Source of the DNA: Betaproteobacteria bacterium HGW-Betaproteobacteria-9
GTDB taxonomy: Bacteria; Pseudomonadota; Gammaproteobacteria; Burkholderiales; Burkholderiaceae_C
Direction: 5' to 3'
NCBI GenBank assembly: GCA_002842215.1
Contig: PHCC01000009.1
Span: forward strand, 62,001-126,000
DNA: 64,000 nucleotides
Shown here piece after piece: positions 1-8,092 of the stretch. A program made the translations under genes and the position numbers. The notes under the pieces are model-generated. The model was given only the letters and a program-made list of their open reading frames with translations. It was not told the origin of the DNA and made no database searches. Each line of letters opens with the position of its first letter. The stretch's first letter is position 1.

Positions 1-1
1 C

Positions 2-1186
2 TTGTCCAAACAGGTTTCGGCCCAATGGGTACTGGATGCGGACATCGTGGGGTTCTTCGACAACATCAACCACGACTGGTTGCTCGCCAATGTTCGAATG
101 AACAAACGGGTGCTGGGGCAGTGGCTGCGATGCGGAGTGGTGGACAAGAACCAGTTTCAGCGGACCGAGGAAGGCACCCCGCAGGGGGGCATCATCTCGC
201 CGCTGCTGGCCAATCTTGCGCTGGACGGACTCGAAACCGACCTCAAACGGTTCCTCACGGATCGAATGGGTGTTGCAGGGGTCAAGAAGGCCAAGGTCAA
301 CCTGGTGCGGTATGCGGACGACTTTGTGGTGACCGGCGACTCGAAAGAGCGGCTGGAAACCGTGGTCAAGCCATGGGTGGAAGCGTTCCTGCGCGAGCGG
401 GGGTTGCAACTGCACGCGGGCAAGACGCGCATCGTGCATATCGACGAAGGGTTTGACTTTCTGGGGTGGAATTTCCGGAAATACTCGGAAAAACTGCTCA
501 TCAAGCCAAGTCGGAAAAACGTGCAAGCGTTCTACGGCAAGGTCAGCGAAGTCATCGCGAGCCATCTCTCCCGCCCAAAAGTAGACCTGATCCAGAAATT
601 GAACCCGATCCTCAAAGGTTGGGCGATGTACCACCACGGCGTGGTGGCCAAGGCAACGTTCACCAAGCTTGATCACCAGATCTTCTGGAGATTGTGGCGC
701 TGGGGAATGCGACGTCATCCCCGGTGGAGCAGAGGCAAAGTGTTTCTGCACTACTGGAGCCATCCCGACACCCGTTGGGAGTTTGACGCCAAGGCCATCA
801 ACCGATGGGAAGAAGAGGTGCAGCTGCGGCTGTACCAACTGGCGGACACGTCCATCGTGCGCCACGTAAAGATCAAGGGGGACTACAACCCCTTCGATCC
901 AGCATGGGAGCCCTACTGGGAAGGCCTGAGGGTGCAACGGATGAAGCAAAGCATCTGGAGCGCTCAACGGCTGGAACTGTGGCTCTCGCAATCAGGAAAG
1001 TGCGTGTTGTGTGGCACCGATCTGGAGTACGAGGACGGCAGGCATGAGGATCACCACATCGAAGAAGTTCGATATGGGGGTTCAAACAGTCTGAATAACC
1101 GAGTGCTTTTGCATTCATGGTGTCACAGGCGTATCCACGCCCTTGGCTTGGAGGTCACCAAGCCGGTCCCAGCACGGGGACTTTAA
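2..1186 (+). CDS. ltrA: Group II intron reverse transcriptase/maturase with HNH endonuclease, 5'-truncated
   Basis: This multifunctional intron-encoded protein assists splicing as a maturase and performs target-primed reverse transcription during retrohoming. About 394 residues are visible; the N-terminus is cut off by the window edge. The polymerase active-site motif YADD lies in the context VRYADDFVVTGDS, around residue 105. It is followed by the maturase (X) domain with the typical FLGWNF and LKGWAMYHH stretches. The C-terminus is an HNH endonuclease with paired cysteines (CVLCG, later SWCHRRIH) around EDHHIEEV, so the element belongs to the endonuclease-positive, retrohoming-competent introns. 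No internal stop or frameshift is seen in the visible part, so it may still be active. Family assignment is secure; the exact intron class is not resolved. Confidence 0.93.
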   Translation: MSKQVSAQWVLDADIVGFFDNINHDWLLANVRMNKRVLGQWLRCGVVDKNQFQRTEEGTPQGGIISPLLANLALDGLETDLKRFLTDRMGVAGVKKAKVNLVRYADDFVVTGDSKERLETVVKPWVEAFLRERGLQLHAGKTRIVHIDEGFDFLGWNFRKYSEKLLIKPSRKNVQAFYGKVSEVIASHLSRPKVDLIQKLNPILKGWAMYHHGVVAKATFTKLDHQIFWRLWRWGMRRHPRWSRGKVFLHYWSHPDTRWEFDAKAINRWEEEVQLRLYQLADTSIVRHVKIKGDYNPFDPAWEPYWEGLRVQRMKQSIWSAQRLELWLSQSGKCVLCGTDLEYEDGRHEDHHIEEVRYGGSNSLNNRVLLHSWCHRRIHALGLEVTKPVPARGL

Positions 1187-1247
1187 TCCGGTGCTATAGA
1201 GTAGGGGTATGCAACCCGATAACTCTAGAAACCCGGTGGTCGTGCGT

Positions 1248-1281
1248 GAGCCGTATGCGTCGAAAGGCGCACGTACGGTTC
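1248..1281 (+). ncRNA. Group II intron domain V
   Basis: A 34-nt hairpin begins GAGCCGTATGCG, turns at a GAAA tetraloop (1262-1265) and closes with the partly complementary CGTACGGTTC. This is the catalytic domain V consensus, the most conserved group II intron RNA element, which binds the catalytic metal ions. Confidence 0.9.
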
Positions 1282-1284
1282 TTA

Positions 1285-1319
1285 GGGGGGGCTCTGGTGG
1301 AAACACCAGGGCCCTACCC
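1285..1319 (+). ncRNA. Group II intron domain VI with branch-point adenosine
   Basis: Seven Gs and CTCTGGTG pair across a GAAA loop (1300-1303) with CACCAGGG, CCC, T and CCC. Only A1316 is left bulged near the 3' base of the stem. That is the expected geometry for the 2'-OH branch nucleotide that forms the lariat, and it supports a 3' splice site a few bases downstream. Confidence 0.85.
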
Positions 1320-1322
1320 TCC

Positions 1323-3146
1323 AATACCCTGCACAGCCCCGTCGCCACCCCGGCCAACGGGCGCCTGAAACCCCTCGTCTGGTGGCTTCGCGGCCTGTTG
1401 GGCGCATCGCTGCTGGCGGGTGCCTTTGCCTCTCAGGCCCAAGGCACACCGGTCCCCGTGGATACCGCTCCTGCGGCCGCCGAAACACCCGAGGTGCGCA
1501 ATTCCGACCTGGATGCCCCGTTGTTTTACCAGCTGTTGCTGGGTGAACTCAACGTCGGTTCGGGCGACCCCGGCACCGGCTATTCGTACTTCCTCGACGC
1601 GGCGCGCAAACAGCACGACGCCCAGCTGTACCGGCGGGCGGTGGACATCGCCCTGCAGGCCCGCTCGGGCGAAGCAGCCCTGACCGCGGCCCAGGCCTGG
1701 TCCAAAGACCTGCCCGACTCGCTGGACGCCGAACGCTTCGTGCTGCAAATCCTGCTGGCGCTCAACCGGCCCGGCGAAACCGGCCCGGTCCTGCGCTCCC
1801 TGCTCGCCCGCTCGCCAGTCGCCGAACGCAACGACACCATCAATGCGATTCCGCAAACCTATGCCCGCGTCGCCGACAAAGCCCTTGCGCTGAAAGTGGT
1901 TCGTGAAGCGCTGACCCCCTCGCTCAAAGTTTCCGAAAACGCGGCGGCTGCCTGGACCACACTGGGTCGCATGGAACTGGCGCAGGACCAGCTCGCCCCG
2001 GCGTTGGATTCGGTCCGCCAGGCGCAGGCGGCCGAGCCAGGATCGGTGTTTCCCGCCCTGCTCGCGCTGGAGTTGATGGAACGGGGACAGAAAGACGCCG
2101 AGGCCTTGGTGCGCGTGCAGCTGCAGGCCAGCCCTCCCTCCGCCACCAACGGCACCACGGTGGCCCTGACCTATGCACGCATCCTGCTCGACCTGCAGCG
2201 CAACGCCGAAGCCCGTGCCCTGCTAGAGCGCCTGACCCAAGCGCAACCCGACCTGCCCGAGCCCTGGCTGCTGCTGGCCTCGCTGCAGGTGCAGGACAGC
2301 ACCGCCCACGCAGCCGCCACCGCTTCGCTGCAGAAATACATGTCCCTGGCGCGCCAGTCCGGAGACGAGCGCAGCGCCCGTGGCCTGACCCAGGCCTATC
2401 TGCTGATGGCCCAGATGGCCGAGAAGCAGAAGGACTTTGTGGCCGCCAACGCCTGGCTGGACCGGATTGAAAACGCCGACGAAATCATGGCGGCCCAGAT
2501 GCGCCGCGCTTCGTTGCTGGCACGCCAGGGACAGATGGCCCAGGCGCGCGCCCTGCTGCGCAACCAGCCCGAGCGCCGTCCTGAAGATGCGCGCCTGAAG
2601 CTCGTCGCCGAGGCCCAGCTGCTGCGCGACTTCAAGGACTGGCAGCAGGCCTACGAGGTGTACGGCGAAGCCGTCACCCGCTTCCCGAACGACAACGACC
2701 TGCTCTACGACCAGGCCATGATGGCCGAGAAAGCGAACCGGCTGGATGCCATGGAAAACCTGTTGCGCCAGCTGATCGCCACCAAGCCGGACCACCACCA
2801 CGCGTACAACGCGCTGGGCTACTCACTGGCCGATCGCAGCGTCCGCCTGCCCGAAGCCAAACAGCTGATTGAAAAGGCCGTCGAACTCGCACCCGAAGAC
2901 GCCTATATCCAGGACAGCCTGGGCTGGGTGGAGTTCCGGATGGGCAATGTCCGTCGCGCACAGGACATCCTCCAGAGCGCCTATGTCAAACGCCCCGATG
3001 CCGAGATCGCCGCCCACTTGGGCGAGGTCCTGTGGGCGCAGGGACAACGAGAACAGGCCCTGAAGATCTGGCGCGAAGGCCTGCTGCTGTCGAGCGACAA
3101 CGAAACCCTGCAAGGCACACTCAAACGCCTGCGTGTCCAGCCATGA
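1323..3146 (+). CDS. Exported TPR protein, 5' end interrupted by the group II intron
   Basis: After the intron the frame gives an N-terminal hydrophobic segment (ending in a GAFASQAQG-type signal cleavage region about 35-40 residues in) and then about 550 residues of tetratricopeptide repeats. The C-terminal repeats are clearest (AYNALGYSLADRSVRLPEAK; DSLGWVEFRMGNVRRAQDIL). The family is a periplasmic or outer-membrane-associated TPR scaffold commonly encoded just before lolB in this group; no enzymatic function is known. The open frame extends back to an ATG at 1209, but that codon lies inside the intron. No ATG or GTG occurs in frame between the intron end and the signal peptide, so the native start codon most likely sits in the 5' exon outside the window. 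The stop overlaps the lolB start (ATGA). Confidence 0.8.
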   Translation, partial: NTLHSPVATPANGRLKPLVWWLRGLLGASLLAGAFASQAQGTPVPVDTAPAAAETPEVRNSDLDAPLFYQLLLGELNVGSGDPGTGYSYFLDAARKQHDAQLYRRAVDIALQARSGEAALTAAQAWSKDLPDSLDAERFVLQILLALNRPGETGPVLRSLLARSPVAERNDTINAIPQTYARVADKALALKVVREALTPSLKVSENAAAAWTTLGRMELAQDQLAPALDSVRQAQAAEPGSVFPALLALELMERGQKDAEALVRVQLQASPPSATNGTTVALTYARILLDLQRNAEARALLERLTQAQPDLPEPWLLLASLQVQDSTAHAAATASLQKYMSLARQSGDERSARGLTQAYLLMAQMAEKQKDFVAANAWLDRIENADEIMAAQMRRASLLARQGQMAQARALLRNQPERRPEDARLKLVAEAQLLRDFKDWQQAYEVYGEAVTRFPNDNDLLYDQAMMAEKANRLDAMENLLRQLIATKPDHHHAYNALGYSLADRSVRLPEAKQLIEKAVELAPEDAYIQDSLGWVEFRMGNVRRAQDILQSAYVKRPDAEIAAHLGEVLWAQGQREQALKIWREGLLLSSDNETLQGTLKRLRVQP

Positions 3147-3655
3147 AGCTGGACGCGGGCCGTGGCGCGTGGTCACGCCGCCACGCGGTACTGGCGGGCC
3201 TGGTCACGGCGGTCCTGTTGACCGGTTGCGCCACTCCCCAGCGCAACGCCGCCCCGGGTGAAGCTTTCTGGAGCGGGCGGCTGGCCCTGAACGTCGAGAG
3301 CGAGCCACCCCAGTCGTATTCGGCCAGCTTCGATCTGCGCGGTTCACCCGATGCAGGCGAACTGCTGCTGAACTCGCCACTGGGCAACACCCTGGCCCGG
3401 GTGCAGTGGCAGCCGGGCAGCGCCGAGCTGCACCAAGGTGAACGCATCACACAGCGCCAGAGCCTTGACGAACTGACCACCGAGTTTGGTGGCACGGCGC
3501 TGCCCGTGGCAGCCCTGTTCGCCTGGCTCCAGGGCCAGGCCCGCGAGGCCGACGGCTGGCAAGCCGACCTCTCGCGCCAGCCCGAGGGGCGGGTGAACGC
3601 CCGCCGCCGCTTGCCGCTGCCCGCCGCCGAACTGCGCATCATTTTCCAGCCATGA
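3143..3655 (+). CDS. lolB: Outer-membrane lipoprotein LolB
   Basis: LolB accepts lipoproteins from the periplasmic carrier LolA and inserts them into the inner leaflet of the outer membrane; it is itself a lipoprotein. The 170-residue product has a basic N-terminus, a hydrophobic stretch and the lipobox LLTGC with Cys29 as the lipidation site. The LolB-type beta region follows (WSGRLALNVESEPPQSYSASFDL). Length fits the family. The ATG overlaps the TGA of the TPR gene, and its own TGA overlaps the ispE ATG, so TPR-lolB-ispE should be translationally coupled in one transcript. The start is fixed by the ATGA overlap and the signal peptide. Confidence 0.88.
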   Translation: MKLDAGRGAWSRRHAVLAGLVTAVLLTGCATPQRNAAPGEAFWSGRLALNVESEPPQSYSASFDLRGSPDAGELLLNSPLGNTLARVQWQPGSAELHQGERITQRQSLDELTTEFGGTALPVAALFAWLQGQAREADGWQADLSRQPEGRVNARRRLPLPAAELRIIFQP

Positions 3656-4557
3656 CACCGGTCCCCCCCCGCACGGTGCAGCAGCACCTGCACGGCGTTC
3701 CCGCGCCGGCCAAGCTCAACCTGTTCCTGCACATCACGGGCCGCCGCGCCGACGGCTACCACCTCTTGCAGTCGGTCTTCATGCTCATCGACTGGTGTGA
3801 CCGGCTGGATGTCGAGCTGCGCACCGACTGCGGCATCAGCCGCCAGGACCTGCAGCCGGGTCTGCTGCCCGCCGAAGACCTGACGCTGCGTGCCGCCCGG
3901 GCCTTGCAGCAAGCCACCGGCTGCACCCTGGGCGCACACATCACGCTGGACAAGCGCATACCAGCCGAAGCCGGCATGGGCGGCGGTTCATCGGACGCGG
4001 CGAGCACGCTGCTGGCGCTCAACCGGCTCTGGGGCCTGGGTCTGAAGCGACACGAGCTGTCCGCCATCGGTCTTCAGCTGGGTGCAGACGTCCCCTTTTT
4101 CCTCGGCGGTCACAACGCCTGGGTCGAGGGCGTCGGCGAACAGATCACGCCCATTTCCTTGCCCCCTGCTCGGTTTCTGGTGGTCAAACCGGCTGGCGGC
4201 GCGTCCACGCAACGTATTTTTGCTTCACCCTTGCTGAAGCGCGACACAAAAACTGCTACAATCCAAGGCTTTGCTGCAAACGACACACAAGATCTGCCGC
4301 GGCTCGACATCCAGAGCATTCTGGACTTCGGCCACAACGATCTTCAGCCCGCAGCCCAGGCGATCTGTCCCGAAGTGGGGCAATGCCTGGACTGGTTGTC
4401 CGCTCAGGGCCTGCAAGGCCGCATGACCGGATCGGGCACCGCGGTGTTTGCGCAAATGCCGCATCCGCTGGATGAGCATCCTGTCCCTGGTGACTGGACT
4501 GTCCGCGAATGCAGCAACATGGATGCACATCCATTGCTTGACTGGTGCAGCGATTAG
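3652..4557 (+). CDS. ispE: 4-diphosphocytidyl-2-C-methyl-D-erythritol kinase
   Basis: IspE is a GHMP-family kinase. It phosphorylates the 2-hydroxyl of CDP-methylerythritol with ATP in the non-mevalonate (MEP) pathway that supplies IPP and DMAPP. The 301-residue product begins with the conserved PAPAKLNLFLHITGRRADGYH substrate region. The glycine-rich ATP-binding loop AEAGMGGGSSDAAS is near residue 105, and a C-terminal GRMTGSGTAVFA motif is present. Usual family length is about 280-300. The ATG overlaps the lolB stop (ATGA). The lolB-ispE-tRNA-Gln-prs order is common in Comamonadaceae. Confidence 0.95.
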   Translation: MTPVPPRTVQQHLHGVPAPAKLNLFLHITGRRADGYHLLQSVFMLIDWCDRLDVELRTDCGISRQDLQPGLLPAEDLTLRAARALQQATGCTLGAHITLDKRIPAEAGMGGGSSDAASTLLALNRLWGLGLKRHELSAIGLQLGADVPFFLGGHNAWVEGVGEQITPISLPPARFLVVKPAGGASTQRIFASPLLKRDTKTATIQGFAANDTQDLPRLDIQSILDFGHNDLQPAAQAICPEVGQCLDWLSAQGLQGRMTGSGTAVFAQMPHPLDEHPVPGDWTVRECSNMDAHPLLDWCSD

Positions 4558-4654
4558 AATATCGGTTTGCACACAGCCCAGGCAGTTGATGCGCAACCTG
4601 CGACATGTTTTTGGGTTGTCTGTCCGGCTTCATCGCCAAACAGATGACCTGCGT

Positions 4655-4731
4655 AGGGGAGTCGCCAAGTTGGTAAAGGCACTGGATTTTGATTCCAGCA
4701 TGCGAGGGTTCGAGTCCTTCCTCCCCTGCCA
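4655..4731 (+). tRNA. tRNA-Gln (anticodon TTG)
   Basis: A full cloverleaf is visible. The acceptor AGGGGAG pairs with CTCCCCT; the D arm is GCC...GGC; the anticodon arm CTGGA-TTTTGAT-TCCAG shows anticodon TTG; the T arm has the loop TTCGAGT. The discriminator is G and CCA is encoded. It reads CAA and, by wobble, CAG codons. Confidence 0.97.
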
Positions 4732-4756
4732 GATTTTTTGAAACACGTACCGGCCG

Positions 4757-4793
4757 GGCCGCTTCGACACACGTTAAGCGGCCACTTTTTTTT
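4757..4793 (+). terminator. Rho-independent terminator after tRNA-Gln
   Basis: An 8-bp stem GGCCGCTT/AAGCGGCC (4757-4764 and 4776-4783) with an 11-nt loop is followed after two bases by a run of eight T. It sits between the tRNA and prs, so prs probably has its own promoter or depends on read-through. Confidence 0.75.
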
Positions 4794-4817
4794 GCCGTTG
4801 ATGCAGCTGGGAACACC

Positions 4818-5792
4818 ATGCAAGTTCAGCCCCCGGATTTCATGATCTTCACCGGCAATGCCAATCCGGTATTGGCCGCCGAAATCGCCCAGCACCTCGG
4901 CACCCAGCTCGGTTCGGCCAACGTGGGCCGCTTTTCCGACGGTGAAGTGACCGTGGAAATCACGCAGAACGTGCGCACCCGCGAAGTCTTTGTGATCCAG
5001 TCGACCTGCGCGCCGACCAATGAGAACCTGATGGAACTCATCATCATGGTCGATGCGCTCAAACGGGCCTCGGCCTCGCGCATTTCGGCTGTCATCCCCT
5101 ATTTCGGCTACGCCCGCCAGGACCGCCGCCCGCGTTCGAGCCGCGTGCCGATCACGGCCAAGGTCGTGGCCAACATGCTGCAGGCGGTTGGTGTCGACCG
5201 CGTGCTCACCATGGACCTGCACGCCGACCAGATCCAGGGTTTCTTCGACATCCCGGTGGACAACATCTACGCCTCGCCGGTGCTGCTGGGCGACCTGCGC
5301 GCGAAGAACTACACCGACCTGCTGGTGGTCTCGCCCGACGTCGGCGGCGTGGTGCGTGCCCGTGCGCTGGCCAAGCAGCTCAATTGCGACATGGCCATCA
5401 TCGACAAGCGCCGCCCGAAGGCCAACGTGTCTGAAGTCATGCACGTGATCGGTGACATCGAAGGCCGCAACTGCGTGATCATGGACGACATGATCGACAC
5501 CGCCGGCACGCTGGTGAAAGCGGCCGAAGTGCTGAAAGAACGCGGGGCCAAGAGCGTCTACGCCTACTGCACCCACCCCATTTTCTCGGGCCCCGCCATC
5601 GAACGCCTGGCCAAAGGCAACGCGCTGGACGAAGTCGTGGTGACCAACACCATTCCGCTGTCGCAGGCCGCTCAGGCCTGTTCCAAGATTCGCCAGCTCT
5701 CCGTGGCGCCGCTGATGGCCGAAACCATCGCACGCATCGCCTCGGGTGAGTCGGTCATGAGTTTGTTTGCCGATCAGGACAACCTTTTTTAA
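4818..5792 (+). CDS. prs: Ribose-phosphate pyrophosphokinase (PRPP synthetase)
   Basis: This enzyme makes 5-phosphoribosyl-1-pyrophosphate from ribose-5-phosphate and ATP, feeding purine, pyrimidine, histidine, tryptophan and NAD synthesis. The 324-residue product shows the N-terminal GRFSDGE loop, [10 protein letters not shown] (ATP loop), [11 protein letters not shown], and the PRPP-binding signature [13 protein letters not shown] near residue 220. The chosen ATG gives the [17 protein letters not shown] start; the next in-frame ATG, eight codons on, is a less likely alternative. It is flanked by hairpins on both sides, suggesting a largely independent transcription unit. Confidence 0.95.
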   Translation: MQVQPPDFMIFTGNANPVLAAEIAQHLGTQLGSANVGRFSDGEVTVEITQNVRTREVFVIQSTCAPTNENLMELIIMVDALKRASASRISAVIPYFGYARQDRRPRSSRVPITAKVVANMLQAVGVDRVLTMDLHADQIQGFFDIPVDNIYASPVLLGDLRAKNYTDLLVVSPDVGGVVRARALAKQLNCDMAIIDKRRPKANVSEVMHVIGDIEGRNCVIMDDMIDTAGTLVKAAEVLKERGAKSVYAYCTHPIFSGPAIERLAKGNALDEVVVTNTIPLSQAAQACSKIRQLSVAPLMAETIARIASGESVMSLFADQDNLF

Positions 5793-5814
5793 GGCCTGAC
5801 AGCAACAAAAAGCA

Positions 5815-5847
5815 GGCCGCCCTGCACATTCAGCAAGCGGCCTTTTT
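5815..5847 (+). terminator. Terminator-like hairpin between prs and rplY
   Basis: A 6-bp stem GGCCGC/GCGGCC with a 16-nt loop is followed directly by TTTTT. It lies 22 bp after the prs stop and 45 bp before the rplY start, so it may end prs mRNA or attenuate entry into rplY. Confidence 0.6.
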
Positions 5848-5892
5848 CAACCGAGGCGTTCTGGTCGCGGAACCCCTCTACAGGAGTCAGTT

Positions 5893-6519
5893 ATGCAATT
5901 TGTCGCTTTTGAGCGCGCCAAGCAGGGTACGGGTGCGAGCCGCCGTCTCCGCATCACCGGTCGCACGCCCGGTATCGTTTTCGGTGGCGAAATGCCCGCC
6001 GCCACGATCGAACTCGATCACAACGCCTTGTGGCATGCCCTGAAGAAAGAAGCCTTCCACGCTTCGATCTTGGACATGGAACTCGCCGGCACGACCCACA
6101 AAGTGCTGCTGCGCGATGTGCAATACCACCCCTTCAAGCCCCTCGTGCTGCACGTGGACTTCCAGCGCGTGGACGACAAGACCCGCCTGCACAAAAAGGT
6201 GCCCCTGCACTTCGTGGGCGCTGAAGAGTCGCCGGCCGTCAAGACCGACAAGTGCGCTGTCAGCCACGTGATGACCGAAATCGAAATCGAGTGCCTGGCC
6301 ACCCAGCTGCCCGAGCACATCACCGTGGACCTGAGCAACGTCACCACGGGTTCGACCGTTCACACCGGCGACATCGTGCTGCCCAAGGGCATCAAGCTCG
6401 TGCTGCACGGCCGCACCAACCTGACGGTGGCCACACTGGTCGAGCCGGTCAAGGAAGTGGTTGCCGCTCCCGTGGTGGCCGCAGCCGACGACAAGAAAAA
6501 GGGCAAAGGCAAGAAGTAA
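5893..6519 (+). CDS. rplY: 50S ribosomal protein L25/general stress protein Ctc
   Basis: L25 binds 5S rRNA in the central protuberance of the 50S subunit. This is the long 208-residue form, with an N-terminal L25 domain (residues about 1-95) and a C-terminal Ctc/TL5 beta domain, ending in a lysine-rich tail (DDKKKGKGKK). An AGGAG Shine-Dalgarno lies 7 nt before the ATG. The rplY-pth pairing downstream of prs is a widespread bacterial arrangement. A strong terminator follows, so pth is probably transcribed separately or by read-through. Confidence 0.95.
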   Translation: MQFVAFERAKQGTGASRRLRITGRTPGIVFGGEMPAATIELDHNALWHALKKEAFHASILDMELAGTTHKVLLRDVQYHPFKPLVLHVDFQRVDDKTRLHKKVPLHFVGAEESPAVKTDKCAVSHVMTEIEIECLATQLPEHITVDLSNVTTGSTVHTGDIVLPKGIKLVLHGRTNLTVATLVEPVKEVVAAPVVAAADDKKKGKGKK

Positions 6520-6563
6520 GTTCTGCCTTGGCGACCCGGCACCGGATCGCTTTGCCCCTCGAA

Positions 6564-6586
6564 GGCCCGCTCACGCGGGCCTTTTT
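6564..6586 (+). terminator. Rho-independent terminator after rplY
   Basis: A perfect 7-bp stem GGCCCGC/GCGGGCC with a TCAC loop is followed immediately by TTTTT. It lies 44 bp after the rplY stop and 26 bp before the pth ATG. Confidence 0.85.
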
Positions 6587-6612
6587 CATTCCTGCCATCC
6601 GATAATCTGCGC

Positions 6613-7260
6613 ATGATCAAGCTCATCGCCGGCCTGGGCAATCCGGGTCCTGAATACGAACACACCCGCCACAACGCCGGTTTCTGGTGGGTGGATGAAG
6701 CGGCGCGCCTGCTCAAGGTCTCGCTGCAGATGGAACGGGGTCACTTCGGCCTGGTCGCGCGCACATCCGTGGGAGGCCAAAGCGTGTGGCTGGTCGAGCC
6801 GCAGACCTTCATGAACCTCTCGGGCAAATCGGTGGGTTCGCTGGCTCGGTTTTTCAAGATTACGCCGGAAGAAGTGCTCGTGGTGCACGACGAGCTCGAC
6901 CTGCCCCCCGGCGAAGTGAAGCTCAAGAAAGGGGGCGGACACGCTGGCCACAATGGTCTGCGCGACATCCATGCCCAGCTGGGCAGCGCCGACTACTGGC
7001 GGCTGCGCGTCGGCATCGGGCACCCGGGCAACAAAAACGAAGTGGCGAACTGGGTGCTGAAGAAGCCGTCACCGGACGACCGCATCGCCATCGCCCAGGC
7101 GCTGGACCGCAGCCTCAAGGCGCTGCCCCAGCTGATCGCGGGCGAAATGGACAAAGCCACAGCGCTGATCCACACCAGCAAGCCCCCGCGCCCGAAACCG
7201 CCGCGCCCTGCCCCCGTCGCGGATCAGGCCGAAGGCCCCCCCTCGGCCGACAAGGACTGA
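6613..7260 (+). CDS. pth: Peptidyl-tRNA hydrolase
   Basis: Pth cleaves the ester bond of peptidyl-tRNAs that drop off ribosomes, recycling tRNA in the cytoplasm. The 215-residue product carries the family signatures [18 protein letters not shown] (catalytic His20), [23 protein letters not shown] and [12 protein letters not shown]. The C-terminal 25 residues are a proline- and lysine-rich tail beyond the usual domain. The last 37 bp overlap the 3' end of the convergent ferredoxin gene on the other strand. Confidence 0.95.
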   Translation: MIKLIAGLGNPGPEYEHTRHNAGFWWVDEAARLLKVSLQMERGHFGLVARTSVGGQSVWLVEPQTFMNLSGKSVGSLARFFKITPEEVLVVHDELDLPPGEVKLKKGGGHAGHNGLRDIHAQLGSADYWRLRVGIGHPGNKNEVANWVLKKPSPDDRIAIAQALDRSLKALPQLIAGEMDKATALIHTSKPPRPKPPRPAPVADQAEGPPSADKD

Positions 7261-7508
7261 CCCGCTTTCTGCAGGCGCTGGTATTTTTGCCAGAGCGTTT
7301 CGTGGCTCTCGATGTGTTCCGGGTTCACCGGGATGCAGCTGACGGGGCACACCTGCATGCACTGGGGCTCGTCAAAATGTCCCACGCACTCGGTGCACTT
7401 GGCGGGGTCGATCTCGTAGATCTCCTCGCCCATGTAGATCGCCTGGTTCGGGCATTCGGGTTCGCAGACATCACAATTGATGCACTCGGCGGTGATCATC
7501 AGGGCCAT
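7224..7508 (-). CDS. YfhL-type 2[4Fe-4S] ferredoxin
   Basis: This is a small cytoplasmic electron carrier of 94 residues. The first cluster motif is [16 protein letters not shown] near the N-terminus. The second starts [21 protein letters not shown], with the longer inter-cysteine insertion typical of the Allochromatium/YfhL ferredoxin group. It is the last gene of the leftward run M16-M16-rsmD-coaD-fdx, with 15 bp to coaD. Its 3' end overlaps the end of pth on the other strand. The redox partner cannot be read from the sequence. Confidence 0.92.
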   Translation of the reverse strand: MALMITAECINCDVCEPECPNQAIYMGEEIYEIDPAKCTECVGHFDEPQCMQVCPVSCIPVNPEHIESHETLWQKYQRLQKAGQSLSAEGGPSA

Positions 7509-7523
7509 GGTTCGTGCTCCCGA

Positions 7524-8042
7524 TCAGGCCTGCAAGGTCCGCGGCGCCAGGCGTTGCGCCACCGCCGGGCTCACCATCTGCGACACATCGCCACCCAGGG
7601 TGGAAATTTCGCGCACCAGCGTACTGGAAATGCACTGCAGTTCCGCCTGCGGCAGCAGGAACACCGTCTCCACGGCCGGGTTGAGTTTGCGGTTCATAGC
7701 CGCCATCTGGGCCTCGTAGTCGAAGTCGGTCAGGTTGCGGACGCCGCGCACCACGGCACAAGCGCCCTGCTGGCGGCAGAAATCCATGATCAGGCCTTCG
7801 AACGGGAGCACACGGATGTGCCCGCCCGTGCTGGCCATGGCTTCGGCGGCCATGTCCATACGTTCCCGCAGGCTGAAGCGGGTCTTCTTGTGATGGGCCA
7901 CCGCCACGGCGATGATCACCTCATCGAACAGCAGCGCGGCGCGGCGGGCCACGTCTTCGTGACCCAGGGTCAGCGGATCGAAGGTGCCGCTGTAGACCGC
8001 GATGCGGGAATTTTTAGCTGCCAGAGAGGACTCGGAATTCAT
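7524..8042 (-). CDS. coaD: Phosphopantetheine adenylyltransferase
   Basis: CoaD transfers AMP from ATP to 4'-phosphopantetheine, giving dephospho-CoA, the penultimate step of CoA synthesis. The 172-residue product has the nucleotidyltransferase signature AVYSGTFDPLTLGHEDV (TxGH motif) and the C-terminal ISSTLVREI motif. A longer open frame runs upstream, but the ATG at 8042 gives only an 11-residue lead before the conserved core and fits the family length. It lies between rsmD (50 bp upstream) and the ferredoxin gene (15 bp downstream); rsmD-coaD adjacency is a common operon. Confidence 0.95.
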   Translation of the reverse strand: MNSESSLAAKNSRIAVYSGTFDPLTLGHEDVARRAALLFDEVIIAVAVAHHKKTRFSLRERMDMAAEAMASTGGHIRVLPFEGLIMDFCRQQGACAVVRGVRNLTDFDYEAQMAAMNRKLNPAVETVFLLPQAELQCISSTLVREISTLGGDVSQMVSPAVAQRLAPRTLQA

Positions 8043-8092
8043 CCCGGAATTATGCGCGAGGGGTCTGGCCGCCGTGGGACCGCCGACGAAAG

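Larger units (their letters stand above)
1..1322 (+). mobile_element. Group II intron, 3' part (5' part lies outside the window)
   Basis: The left edge cuts into a group II intron. Visible are most of the intron-encoded protein (to 1186), a 34-nt domain V hairpin at 1248-1281 and a domain VI hairpin at 1285-1319 with a bulged A at 1316. The branch-point A normally lies 7-8 nt from the 3' splice site, which puts the intron end at about 1322-1323; 1325 is possible because group II introns usually end in A-pyrimidine. The intron lies in the same direction as the TPR gene whose frame begins immediately after it, so splicing could restore that gene's mRNA. The 5' exon, domains I-IV and the exon-binding sites are not in the window. 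Confidence 0.9.

Noticed and set aside
1209..1322. Taking ATG 1209 as the native start of the TPR protein
   Set aside because: The codon and the following 38 codons lie in intron RNA, including domains V and VI, so the encoded residues are not part of an ancestral protein.
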